Below are positions 1 through 8,209 of a DNA stretch of 64,000 nt, piece by piece; position 1 is the stretch's first letter, and each line of letters starts with the position of its first letter. Made by a program: the position numbers and the translations under genes. The notes beneath the pieces are model-generated. The model did not search any database and had not been told where the DNA came from. It saw nothing but the letters and a program-made list of their open reading frames with translations. Source of the stretch: F0422 sp003992255 (GTDB taxonomy: Bacteria; Bacillota; Negativicutes; Veillonellales; Veillonellaceae); NCBI RefSeq assembly GCF_003992255.1, contig NZ_RQVA01000002.1:107559-171558 (forward strand), written 5' to 3'.

Positions 1-236
1 TGGTAGAAGGTGTATTTCGTGTATTACATACAGACTATGCTATTGCGACCACAGGGATAGCAGGTCCCGGCGGTGGCAGTCAAGAAAAGCCAGTAGGTCT
101 TGTGTATATCGGTATTGGTGCACCACGAGGTATTACTGTACATAAAGAGATATTTATAGGGGATCGTGACAGTATCCGTAAAAGTGTAGCGGAACGAGCG
201 ATTCAATATGTATATAAAGAATTAATAGAAAGGTAG
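1..236 (+). CDS. cinA: CinA C-terminal domain (NMN deamidase), 5'-truncated
   Basis: The window opens inside this gene; the reading frame begins at base 3 and ends at TAG 234-236. The visible 77 codons contain TTGIAGPGGGSQEKPVGLVY, the hallmark of the CinA C-terminal nicotinamide-nucleotide amidase domain, which converts NMN to nicotinic acid mononucleotide. The stop lies 4 bases before recA, the classical cinA-recA arrangement of Firmicutes, so the two are probably co-transcribed. Identification rests on the motif and on the neighbour; the N-terminal half is outside the window. Confidence 0.88.
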   Translation, partial: VEGVFRVLHTDYAIATTGIAGPGGGSQEKPVGLVYIGIGAPRGITVHKEIFIGDRDSIRKSVAERAIQYVYKELIER

Positions 237-240
237 AACA

Positions 241-1350
241 ATGGCAAAGGATAAAGCAAAAGAAGCAGCAATTGATATGAAAAGTGGATCTCAAGAAGAT
301 CGTATGAGAGCCTTAGAAGGGGCTTTAAAACAAATTGAAAAAGATTTCGGTCAAGGTGCAATCATGCGCATGGGCGAAGCGGCTGATAAAATGAACATTG
401 AAGTCATTTCTACAGGTGTGTTGGCCTTGGACTTGGCAGTTGGTGTAGGCGGATTCCCACGGGGCCGTATTATTGAAATTTATGGACCAGAATCTTCTGG
501 TAAAACTACGGTGGCTTTACATGCAGCAGCAGAAGCGCAACGCAATGGTGGCGTTGTTGCCTTTATCGATGCGGAACATGCCTTAGACCCTGTGTATGCG
601 AAAAAATTAGGTGTAGATATCAATAGCTTGTTGATTTCCCAACCAGATAATGGTGAACAAGGATTAGAAATTACTGAGGCTTTGGTTCGCTCTGGTGCAG
701 TAGACTTAATCGTTGTGGACTCCGTAGCGGCCTTAACACCTAAAGTAGAGATTGATGGTGAGATGACAGATGCTCACGTTGGGGTACATGCGCGTTTGAT
801 GAGTAAAGCATTGCGTAAATTAACAAGCTCCATCAGTAAAACTAGAACGGTTATTATCTTTATTAACCAATTACGTGAAAAAGTAGGCGTTATGTTTGGT
901 AACCCAGAAACAACTACGGGTGGTCGTGCTTTAAAATTCTACTCTACTATCCGTTTAGATGTACGTAAAGGGGAAGCGTTGACTTCTGCTAAAGAACATG
1001 TAGGTAACCGTACAAAAGTAAAAGTTGTGAAAAATAAAGTAGCCCCTCCATTCAAAGTCGCAGAATTTGATTTGATGTTTGGGGAAGGTGTTTCCTATGA
1101 AGGTACATTGATTGATATCGGTGCCAATATTGAAGTGATTAAAAAGTCTGGTGCCTGGTATTCTTATAATGGAGAACGTATGGGTCAAGGTAAAGAAGCG
1201 GCTAAAGTATTCTTGAAAGAAAACCCTCAAATTGCCCAAGAAATTGACTCTATCATTCGTGATACATTAGCAGCGGAACCATTGAATGTCCTTGGACATG
1301 ACGATGAAGCTGATGCAGTTACTGATACAGTGGCAGCAGATATAGAATAA
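241..1350 (+). CDS. recA: Recombinase RecA
   Basis: Strand-exchange ATPase of homologous recombination and activator of LexA-type autocleavage. 369 residues, full length for the family. Walker A GPESSGKTT begins at residue 82; the FIDAEHALDP segment, the Walker B region LIVVDSVAAL and the DNA-binding loop segment around GGRALKFYS are all present. The ATG follows GAAAGG a few bases upstream. It follows cinA by 4 bases and shares one base with recX (TAATG), so translation is probably coupled. The N-terminus is about a dozen residues longer than in Bacillus RecA, which is within family variation. Confidence 0.98.
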   Translation: MAKDKAKEAAIDMKSGSQEDRMRALEGALKQIEKDFGQGAIMRMGEAADKMNIEVISTGVLALDLAVGVGGFPRGRIIEIYGPESSGKTTVALHAAAEAQRNGGVVAFIDAEHALDPVYAKKLGVDINSLLISQPDNGEQGLEITEALVRSGAVDLIVVDSVAALTPKVEIDGEMTDAHVGVHARLMSKALRKLTSSISKTRTVIIFINQLREKVGVMFGNPETTTGGRALKFYSTIRLDVRKGEALTSAKEHVGNRTKVKVVKNKVAPPFKVAEFDLMFGEGVSYEGTLIDIGANIEVIKKSGAWYSYNGERMGQGKEAAKVFLKENPQIAQEIDSIIRDTLAAEPLNVLGHDDEADAVTDTVAADIE

Positions 1351-1853
1351 TGGCATTCTCTAGAAGTGGTGATAAGGATTGGAATTTCTCTAGTGCTTTA
1401 GATCAGGCTTTGCGTTTATTGTGCCCCAGGTCGTTAAGTACTCTGGAATTACGACGTAAATTATCACAAAGGTCCGTACCCAGTGAACTCATTGCGGAAG
1501 TGGAAGAAAAATTAATAGAATTGTCGTACTTGGATGATGATGAACTAGCAGAAGAAGCCTTGCGATCGTATATAGAGGCTGAAAAATATAGTACTTATTA
1601 TATCCGTGAAAAGATGCGTGAACGAGGGTTGGACGTGTCTTGCATATTAGATGACTATGATGAATGTTCGGTGGCTGTCAATTTGCTAGACCAACGATTT
1701 TCTATTTCTGATGAAAGTTTACTAGAAGAAATAGAACGCGGCGAAGCGGAGAAGCTGAATAAGAAAAAAATAATTTATTTTTTAAAGAACAGAGGATTCG
1801 CTGTGAGTACAATTCAAAGTATATGTCATGAATGGAGCCCCTACCTTGAGTAG
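1350..1853 (+). CDS. recX: Regulatory protein RecX
   Basis: Small modulator that binds RecA filaments and limits their activity. 167 residues with the RecX pattern of three-helix repeats: ALRLLCPRSLSTLELRRKL at the start, then LIELSYLDDDELAEEALRSY, and a last repeat KKKIIYFLKNRGF. Its start codon overlaps the recA stop by one base, the usual recA-recX coupling. Its own stop codon lies inside the right arm of the downstream terminator hairpin. Identification from context plus motifs. Confidence 0.9.
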   Translation: MAFSRSGDKDWNFSSALDQALRLLCPRSLSTLELRRKLSQRSVPSELIAEVEEKLIELSYLDDDELAEEALRSYIEAEKYSTYYIREKMRERGLDVSCILDDYDECSVAVNLLDQRFSISDESLLEEIERGEAEKLNKKKIIYFLKNRGFAVSTIQSICHEWSPYLE

Positions 1854-1864
1854 GGGCTTTATCT
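1836..1864 (+). terminator. Intrinsic terminator of cinA-recA-recX
   Basis: Perfect 9-bp stem AGCCCCTAC / GTAGGGGCT (1836-1844, 1850-1858) with a 5-base loop, followed by a short T-rich stretch. The recX stop codon is within the hairpin. Confidence 0.8.
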
Positions 1865-1898
1865 TGACATTCCACTGTGTATGGACTACAATTATAAT
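1864..1898 (+). promoter_or_regulatory. Sigma-70 promoter for rny
   Basis: TTGACA at 1864-1869 and TACAAT at 1887-1892 with a 17-base spacer; a perfect TATAAT lies just after it (1893-1898). It starts right after the recX terminator, so rny is transcribed separately. Confidence 0.6.
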
Positions 1899-1951
1899 AG
1901 CCTTAATAATAAGCAAAATAAAATTTAAAAAAGCAAAATGGGCGAGAAACC

Positions 1952-1984
1952 GGGGAAGCGGATGTATCGACTTCTCCTTTTTTT
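1952..1984 (+). terminator. Terminator-like hairpin in the rny leader (possible attenuator)
   Basis: GGGGAAG (1952-1958) pairs with CTTCTCC (1971-1977, one G-T pair) and is followed by seven T (1978-1984), only 13 bases before the annotated rny start. An upstream GAGAA (1944-1948) could pair with the same right arm as a competing form. A terminator between promoter and gene suggests premature termination control; this is inferred from sequence only. Confidence 0.5.
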
Positions 1985-1997
1985 ATGCATGTAGGAG

Positions 1998-3545
1998 GTG
2001 AAAACGATTTTAGAATACAGCATTATTGCCGTAGTAATGGTATTAGTTGGTCTTGGAGTAGGCTATTTATTGCGTCGCAATATTGCAGAAGGTAAGCTGA
2101 ATAAGGCTGAGACAGAAGCGGCACGAATTGTGGCAGACGGAGAGCGTTTAGCAGAGTCTAAGAAAAAAGAAGCATTACTGGAAGCAAAAGAAGAAATTCA
2201 CAAATTGCGCGCTGATGTAGATAAAGAAAATCGGGATCGACGTAATGAGTTACAACGTCTTGAACGACGCATATTGCAAAAAGAAGAGCAATTGGACAAA
2301 AAGCTTGATAGTATTGAGCGTAAAGAAGAGTCCTTACATCATAAGGAACGCAATTTAGAAAAAGCGGAAGAAAAAATCGAAGTATTACATCAACAACAAA
2401 TGGAAGAGTTAGAACGTATTTCTAGCTTAACATTTGATGAAGCAAAACAAATTTTGCTTACAAAAGTGGAACAAGAGATTCGTCATGATACTGCTGTGAT
2501 GCTCAAAGAATTAGAGCAACAAGCAAAAGAAGAAGCAGAAAAAAATGCTAGAGAAATTATCTCTATGGCGATTCAACGATGTGCGGCTGATCATGTAGCA
2601 GAATCTACTGTATCAGTAGTTACATTACCTAATGATGAAATGAAGGGCCGAATCATTGGTCGTGAAGGCCGAAACATTCGTGCTTTAGAAACACTGACTG
2701 GTATCGATTTAATTATTGATGACACACCAGAAGCTGTTATCTTATCTGGATTTGATCCGATTCGTCGCGAAGTAGCTCGCATTGCATTGGAGAAATTGAT
2801 TGTAGATGGACGTATCCATCCAGCTCGTATTGAAGAAATGGTTGAGAAAGCTCGCCGTGAGGTGGAAAACACAATCAAAGAGGCTGGTGAACAAGCTACA
2901 TTTGAAGCTGATGTACACGGTTTACATCCAGAAGTAATTCGTACACTTGGTAGATTGAAATATCGTACAAGCTATGGACAGAATGTGTTAAAACATTCTG
3001 TTGAGGTATCTCATTTGGCAGGCATGATGGCAGCAGAATTAGGCTGTGACGTTGTGTTAGCTAAACGCGGTGGTTTGTTACATGATATTGGTAAAGCCTT
3101 AACTCATGAAATTGAAGGATCTCATGTAGAAATCGGCGTAGATATCGCCAAGAAATATCATGAAAGTGCATTAGTACAAAACTGTATCGGTGCTCATCAT
3201 GGTGATGAAGAGTTCAAATCTGTAGAGGCTGTGTTAGTGGCAGCAGCAGATGCTATTTCTGCAGCGCGTCCAGGTGCACGCCGTGAAACATTAGAAAATT
3301 ATTTGAAACGATTATCTAAGTTAGAAGAGATTGCAGAATCCTTTGAAGGCGTTGAAAAATGCTTTGCTATCCAAGCAGGTCGCGAGATCCGCGTGATGGT
3401 AAAACCTGATAAAGTAGACGATGTAGAAGCTAACTTATTAGTGCGTGATATTATAAAACGCATTGAAAACGAATTAGAATATCCAGGACAAATAAAAGTT
3501 GTGGTAATTCGTGAAACACGAGTCGTAGATTACGCAAAAAAATAA
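1998..3545 (+). CDS. rny: Ribonuclease Y
   Basis: Membrane-anchored endoribonuclease that starts mRNA decay in Firmicutes. 515 residues: N-terminal membrane segment (about residues 5-25), long charged coiled coil (about 30-190), KH domain with GRIIGREGRNIRALE, and HD domain with LLHDIGKALTHEIEGSH. An in-frame TAG at 1992 limits the start. The GTG used here (1998) lies inside the Shine-Dalgarno TAGGAGGTGA, leaving no spacing; an ATT at 2007 is spaced ideally but is a rare start, and the next ATG (2037) would cut the membrane segment. The exact start is therefore open. Monocistronic, with a terminator-like hairpin in its leader. Confidence 0.94.
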   Translation: MKTILEYSIIAVVMVLVGLGVGYLLRRNIAEGKLNKAETEAARIVADGERLAESKKKEALLEAKEEIHKLRADVDKENRDRRNELQRLERRILQKEEQLDKKLDSIERKEESLHHKERNLEKAEEKIEVLHQQQMEELERISSLTFDEAKQILLTKVEQEIRHDTAVMLKELEQQAKEEAEKNAREIISMAIQRCAADHVAESTVSVVTLPNDEMKGRIIGREGRNIRALETLTGIDLIIDDTPEAVILSGFDPIRREVARIALEKLIVDGRIHPARIEEMVEKARREVENTIKEAGEQATFEADVHGLHPEVIRTLGRLKYRTSYGQNVLKHSVEVSHLAGMMAAELGCDVVLAKRGGLLHDIGKALTHEIEGSHVEIGVDIAKKYHESALVQNCIGAHHGDEEFKSVEAVLVAAADAISAARPGARRETLENYLKRLSKLEEIAESFEGVEKCFAIQAGREIRVMVKPDKVDDVEANLLVRDIIKRIENELEYPGQIKVVVIRETRVVDYAKK

Positions 3546-3561
3546 TCTGCATAAGTGGTTG

Positions 3562-3594
3562 GAGCAGCCTCGGCTGCTCTAACTTCTTTTTTTT
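3562..3594 (+). terminator. Intrinsic terminator of rny
   Basis: GAGCAGCC / GGCTGCTC (3562-3569, 3572-3579) around a 2-base loop, then a run of T ending near 3594. Confidence 0.75.
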
Positions 3595-3735
3595 CAGAGT
3601 ATATAAATTTTGCATATATATTGTGAAGAAAAAGAAAGCACCACAAGTAGGAGTTTTTCTGTTGATGTAGAATACTATTAAATAGGGAAAATTAAAATTT
3701 TGTAATCCGTATAGTCGATAATTTAGGAGAATGAC

Positions 3736-5502
3736 ATGAGCAAGTTTTTTAGCGATGAAATAATTGAACAAGTCAAAGATGCTAATGATATTGTATCTGT
3801 CATTTCTGAGCATATTTCACTTAAGAAAAAGGGGAAAAATTACTGGGGCTGTTGTCCATTTCATAATGAAAAGACGCCTTCCTTTAGTGTGACCCCTGAA
3901 AAGGGCTTTTTTTATTGCTTTGGTTGTCGTGAATCAGGTAATGTTATTAGCTTTCTGATGAAATATGATAATTTAACATTCCCCGAAGCTATTGAGCGGT
4001 TGGCGAATCGTGCGAATATCGCCTTACCAGAACGCAATGTATCTTCGGCAGAGCGAAAGCGCATGGCTCATAAAGAGTTACTCTATGAAATCAATGAACT
4101 AGCGGCTACGTTCTTTCATAATTGCTTAATAAAAACAGAATTAGGTAAGGAGGGCCTCGAGTATTTGTTGCGTAGAGGTCTTACGATGGATACCATAGAA
4201 AAGTTTCGACTTGGGTTTGCCCCAGATGGGTGGGATAAACTGTATCATGCCTTTACAGGACGTGGGATTGATGCCAATGTCCTGGTAGAACTAGGATTGT
4301 GTCGCAAGAATGAGCAGCAGAAAATCTACGACTATTATAGAAAACGGGTTATGTTTCCTATTATGGATGCAAAAGGACACGTATTAGGATTTGGAGGACG
4401 TGTATTAGATGACAGTAACCCCAAATACTTGAACTCTCCCGAGTCAGAGATATTTAATAAGGGGCATCTATTATTTGCATTTAATCAATCGTACCGTACC
4501 ATTCGAGAAAGAAAGCAAGCCATTCTTGTTGAAGGGTATATGGATGTGCTGAGTGCTCACAATGCTGGCATTACCAATGTGGTGGCCTCTTTGGGAACGG
4601 CTTATACAAAAGATCATGGTCGTTTATTAATGCGTCAAGCTGAAGAAATTGTATTGGCCTATGATATGGATGGAGCTGGTCGAACTGCGGCAAAGCGTGC
4701 TATAGAACTACTGCAAAATACAGAATTTTCAGTAAAAGTCTTATCTATGCCAGATGGTAAGGATCCTGACGAATATATCAAGAATCATGGGGCACAGGCA
4801 TGGCAAGAATTGGTGGATGCAGCGCCTAGTGATTTTGAGTTTTTACTGAATGAAAGTTTAATACATCATGATACGAATTCACCAGAGGGAAAACGGGCTG
4901 TGTTAGAAGAGCTATTTCCGTTCATTGCAGGGCATGAAAGCCAGGTGCGACGCGAGGAATATTTAAAAGCATTAGCCCTTCCACTATGGATGGATGTGAG
5001 TACGATTCTTACCTACTTTAGACAGTTCGCTCGTCAGGGAAAAATAGAAGTAAAACAGCAGGTGCAAGCGCCTAAACAGGAAACGTTTACCGACGAAGAG
5101 GAATTGCTGTATTGGGCAGGTAGGGATAAGGATATCTATGCACTAGTGCACCAATACATTAGTGAAGAGGACTTAACTAATCCTTTTAATATTACGTATT
5201 ATAAAGGGATTGGAAAGATTGTTGAAAGTGGAGAAGAACTTTCAGAGGTGGCATTAGAAGCACAGTTAGATACAGAGTCATGGCACTTATTTGGTAAGTG
5301 GTCTGTTCTTATCGAACGGGAAATGAGAGAAGACATATTACATGGACTCATCCGCAGTGTACGTTTGAAATCACTGCGCAATCAGTATAAGGAACATAGT
5401 CGATTAGCGGATCAGTTAAGCCGATCCAATGATCCAAGATTTATAGAAGAATTACGCATATGTCAGGATTTACAGGAATTAATTAAACAGTGGTCCGCAT
5501 AG
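3736..5502 (+). CDS. dnaG: DNA primase DnaG
   Basis: Synthesises RNA primers at the replication fork. 588 residues, normal length. The CHC2 zinc motif is intact (C40, H43, C61, C64), the Toprim catalytic motif EGYMD is near residue 266 and YDMDGAGRTAA near 310, and a helical C-terminal helicase-binding region follows. ATG is preceded by TTTAGGAGA. Followed after 18 bases by rpoD: the dnaG-rpoD pair of the macromolecular synthesis operon. Confidence 0.97.
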   Translation: MSKFFSDEIIEQVKDANDIVSVISEHISLKKKGKNYWGCCPFHNEKTPSFSVTPEKGFFYCFGCRESGNVISFLMKYDNLTFPEAIERLANRANIALPERNVSSAERKRMAHKELLYEINELAATFFHNCLIKTELGKEGLEYLLRRGLTMDTIEKFRLGFAPDGWDKLYHAFTGRGIDANVLVELGLCRKNEQQKIYDYYRKRVMFPIMDAKGHVLGFGGRVLDDSNPKYLNSPESEIFNKGHLLFAFNQSYRTIRERKQAILVEGYMDVLSAHNAGITNVVASLGTAYTKDHGRLLMRQAEEIVLAYDMDGAGRTAAKRAIELLQNTEFSVKVLSMPDGKDPDEYIKNHGAQAWQELVDAAPSDFEFLLNESLIHHDTNSPEGKRAVLEELFPFIAGHESQVRREEYLKALALPLWMDVSTILTYFRQFARQGKIEVKQQVQAPKQETFTDEEELLYWAGRDKDIYALVHQYISEEDLTNPFNITYYKGIGKIVESGEELSEVALEAQLDTESWHLFGKWSVLIEREMREDILHGLIRSVRLKSLRNQYKEHSRLADQLSRSNDPRFIEELRICQDLQELIKQWSA

Positions 5503-5520
5503 AATGAAAGGAAGAGCATC

Positions 5521-6741
5521 GTGGCAAAGAAGAAAAAAGAATCGCAAGTGCAAGAAATTATAGCGATCCTATTGGAGAAAGCAAAGAAAGAAGGGGCTAT
5601 TACATCTAAACAAATTTCTGATGCTCTTTCGGAGCAAGTGGAAGTAACAGCTGAACAACTAGATGGTATGTATGCAGTATTTAATAATTTAGGAATTGAA
5701 GTGATGCAAGAGGATGATCACGATTCTGAAGGTGAGTTGCCGATCAATGAAGAATTATTAGATGAGGACATTGAAGTTGATGTAGATGTTGAACATTTGA
5801 GCAGCGATATCGATATCACAGAGGAAGATGAAGAGGAAGGAAAAGAAATCAATTTAGATCTTTCCATTCCTGAAGGCTTGAATATTGATGATCCAGTGCG
5901 GATGTATTTAAAAGAAATTGGCCGTGTACCTTTGTTGTCTGGTGATGAGGAAATTATTCTAGCACAACAAATCGAAGCTGGGGCTAAAGAAGATGCGACG
6001 TATCGAGAAGTTCGTTTAGGTGATACGGCAAAACAAAAATTGATTGATGCTAACTTACGCCTAGTAGTAAGTATTGCAAAACGCTATGTAGGTCGTGGTA
6101 TGTTATTCTTGGACTTAATCCAAGAGGGAAATTTAGGCCTTATTAAAGCAGTCGATAAATTTGACTACACAAAAGGGTATAAATTCTCCACCTATGCTAC
6201 ATGGTGGATTCGCCAAGCTATTACAAGGGCTATTGCGGACCAAGCGAGAACGATTCGTATACCTGTACATATGGTAGAGACCATCAATAAATTAGTTCGT
6301 ATTTCTCGTCAATTATTACAAGATTTGGGTCGTGACCCAAGTCCAGAAGAAATTGCCGAAGGTATGGGAATTACAGTGGAACGAGTTCGTGAAATCCAAA
6401 AAATTTCTCAAGAACCAGTGTCTTTGGAAACTCCAATCGGGGAAGAAGAAGATTCCCATTTGGGCGACTTCTTGGAAGATAAAGATGCAGTAGCACCAGA
6501 TGATGCAGCTAGCTTTATCTTACTTCGTGAACAAATCAAAGAAGTGTTTACATGTCTTACTGAAAGAGAACAACAAGTATTGGAGCTTCGTTTTGGCTTG
6601 AAAGATGGTAAACCACGTACATTAGAAGAGGTAGGCCAATTCTTTAGTGTTACACGGGAACGGATTCGTCAAATCGAAGGAAAAGCGTTAACGAAACTAA
6701 GAAATCGTGGTAAACGCGATAAAATCAAAGACTTCTTATAA
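5521..6741 (+). CDS. rpoD: RNA polymerase primary sigma factor
   Basis: Housekeeping sigma-70 family factor, 406 residues. It has an acidic region 1.1 (about 1-120), region 1.2 (DPVRMYLKEIGRVPLL), region 2 with NLRLVVSIAKRYVGRG and YKFSTYATWWIRQAI (-10 recognition), and region 4.2 EEVGQFFSVTRERIRQIEG (-35 recognition). GTG start with AAAGGA upstream. Located 18 bases after dnaG, so co-transcribed. The TTGACA/TATAAT-like promoters seen across the window fit this factor. Confidence 0.97.
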   Translation: MAKKKKESQVQEIIAILLEKAKKEGAITSKQISDALSEQVEVTAEQLDGMYAVFNNLGIEVMQEDDHDSEGELPINEELLDEDIEVDVDVEHLSSDIDITEEDEEEGKEINLDLSIPEGLNIDDPVRMYLKEIGRVPLLSGDEEIILAQQIEAGAKEDATYREVRLGDTAKQKLIDANLRLVVSIAKRYVGRGMLFLDLIQEGNLGLIKAVDKFDYTKGYKFSTYATWWIRQAITRAIADQARTIRIPVHMVETINKLVRISRQLLQDLGRDPSPEEIAEGMGITVERVREIQKISQEPVSLETPIGEEEDSHLGDFLEDKDAVAPDDAASFILLREQIKEVFTCLTEREQQVLELRFGLKDGKPRTLEEVGQFFSVTRERIRQIEGKALTKLRNRGKRDKIKDFL

Positions 6742-6766
6742 TTATAAAATTTTCAATATACTATAC

Positions 6767-6795
6767 AAGGCGCAGAAATATGTCTGCGCCTTTCT
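6767..6795 (+). terminator. Intrinsic terminator of dnaG-rpoD
   Basis: AAGGCGCAGA / TCTGCGCCTT (6767-6776, 6783-6792), a 10-bp perfect stem with a 6-base loop and a short T tail. Confidence 0.82.
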
Positions 6796-6850
6796 TATGG
6801 TTGGGAATATATAGTTAAATAGAAATCGTACTTTTTGTAAAAAAAAGGTC

Positions 6851-6878
6851 TTGCAATTTTGTTTGATTATGGTATAAT
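6851..6878 (+). promoter_or_regulatory. Promoter of the amino-acid binding protein gene
   Basis: TTGCAA (6851-6856), 16-base spacer, TATAAT (6873-6878), 47 bases ahead of the start codon. Confidence 0.65.
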
Positions 6879-6925
6879 CTTGTATAAATAAACAAAGAAG
6901 TTGTATATTTTTATGGGAGGTTATT

Positions 6926-7711
6926 ATGTTTGGTATGAAGAAATTAGGATTAATCCTATGTACAGCAGTTCTTGGCGTTGGTTTATTAGCTGGTTGTGGT
7001 AGCGATACAAAAAAAGAAGCACAATTAACACAAACAGCAGGGGTATTAAAAGTAGGTTCAGAAACTACATTCCCTCCATTTGAGTTCGCTGAAGAAAATA
7101 GCAATAAGTACATCGGCTTTGATGTGGATTTAAGCGAAGAAATAGCGAAGCGTTTGGGCTTGAAGCTTGAGTTTGTCAGCATGGGATTTGATGCATTGAT
7201 TCCAGCTACACAATCTGGCAATATTGATATGATTGCAGCGGGTATTAATGCGACACCAGAACGTGAGCAAGCGTTGTCATTCTCCGATCCATATTTCAAT
7301 GAAGGCGGTTTCATTACTATCGTTCGTAAAGATAACACAAATATCACTAAAATGGATGATCTTGCTAATAAACGTGTAGGTGTACAAATCGGTACTGTTC
7401 CTGTAGAAATGGCAAAAGCAATTCCAGGTACGGATGTAAAAGAATTGGATTCTAATAGTAATATCTTCATGGAGTTGAAAGCAGGCACTATTGATGGTGC
7501 TATTCTTGACCAAGCAGTAGCTATGTACTACTTAAAACAAGGTGCTGATAAAGATCTTAAATTAGTAGGTGAAGGTACAAAAGCTCCTGGCACAGTATTT
7601 GGTTTCAATAAATCTAATACAGCATTACGTGATAAAGTAAATGGTGTTTTAAAAGAAATGCGTGAAGATGGAACGTACCAAAAAATTTATGACAAATGGT
7701 TCGCTAAGTAA
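6926..7711 (+). CDS. ABC transporter substrate-binding lipoprotein (polar/basic amino acid type)
   Basis: Periplasmic or membrane-anchored solute receptor of the SBP_bac_3 family, 261 residues. Lipoprotein signal ending in LLAGCGSD, so the mature N-terminus is a lipidated Cys near residue 24. Family motifs LKVGSETTFPPFEF and GFDVDLSEEIAKRLGL at the domain start, MIAAGINATPEREQALSFSD in the middle, and GTVPVEMAKAIPG in the second lobe. GGGAGG lies 5 bases before ATG. No permease or ATPase gene is adjacent, so its transporter partners are elsewhere. The ligand cannot be read from sequence; amino acid such as arginine, glutamine or cystine. Confidence 0.88.
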   Translation: MFGMKKLGLILCTAVLGVGLLAGCGSDTKKEAQLTQTAGVLKVGSETTFPPFEFAEENSNKYIGFDVDLSEEIAKRLGLKLEFVSMGFDALIPATQSGNIDMIAAGINATPEREQALSFSDPYFNEGGFITIVRKDNTNITKMDDLANKRVGVQIGTVPVEMAKAIPGTDVKELDSNSNIFMELKAGTIDGAILDQAVAMYYLKQGADKDLKLVGEGTKAPGTVFGFNKSNTALRDKVNGVLKEMREDGTYQKIYDKWFAK

Positions 7712-7876
7712 TTACGCTATGTAGCCTATGGCGAGTATTTACTAGCAAATAGAAGACCGCAACATATTCCTTCTCAAACTGATCCTACGGTAGGTTTGTT
7801 CAGGAGTATGTTGCGGCCTTTTTGTGTTTGTGTAATTTAGCTAGTAAGGAACGCCATAAAGGCTACTACTCGTAAC
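7712..7876 (+). repeat. Nested palindromic repeat, copy A
   Basis: About 165 bp. Core hairpin 7755-7818: GACCGCAACATA...TATGTTGCGGCC with the inner sequence CAAACTGATCCTACGGTAGG and then TTTTT. Outer arms GTAGCC-ATGGCG (7721-7733) and CGCCAT-GGCTAC (7852-7866) pair across the core, and a further ATTACG/CGTAAC pair flanks them. Directly behind the binding-protein stop codon and in the same direction, so it likely also terminates that transcript. Same family as the copies at 7895, 8028, 9487, 27621, 27672 and 28223. Confidence 0.85.
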
Positions 7877-7894
7877 GGCCTCGCTCAGGGGTAG

Positions 7895-7955
7895 CACGAC
7901 ACGTTCCGACCCGAACTGATTCTACGGTAGGTTTGCTCCGGAGTATGTTGCGGCC
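7895..7955 (+). repeat. Palindromic repeat, diverged copy B (core)
   Basis: Shares CTACGGTAGGTTTG and GGAGTATGTTGCGGCCTTTT with copy A, but the left arm has drifted (CACGACACGTTCCGACCCG), so the stem is weaker. It sits between copies A and C in a tandem array of three. Confidence 0.75.
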
Positions 7956-8027
7956 TTTTGCAGTTATCTAAATTAGGTAGTTATGGACACCATAAGATAT
8001 TACTCGTAGTTACACGCTCAAGGTTAT

Positions 8028-8196
8028 TTCTTGTGATGCTATGTAGCCCGTGAGGCGCATTTATTAGTAAATAGAAGACCGCAACATATTCCTTCTCAAA
8101 CTGATCCTACGGTAGGTTTGTTCAGGAATATATTGCGGCCTTTTGCAGTTATCTAAATTAGGTAGTTACGAACACCATAAGGCTACTACTCGTAAC
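8028..8196 (+). repeat. Nested palindromic repeat, copy C
   Basis: Core 8077-8140 is nearly identical to copy A, ending GAATATATTGCGGCCTTTT. Outer arms GTAGCC (8043-8048) and GGCTAC (8181-8186) are retained; the inner GGCG arm is less well matched. It ends 14 bases before the 3' end of the convergent dehydrogenase gene. The stretch 7712-8209 holds nothing but these three repeats. Confidence 0.82.
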
Positions 8197-8209
8197 GGCG
8201 TCGCTCAGT

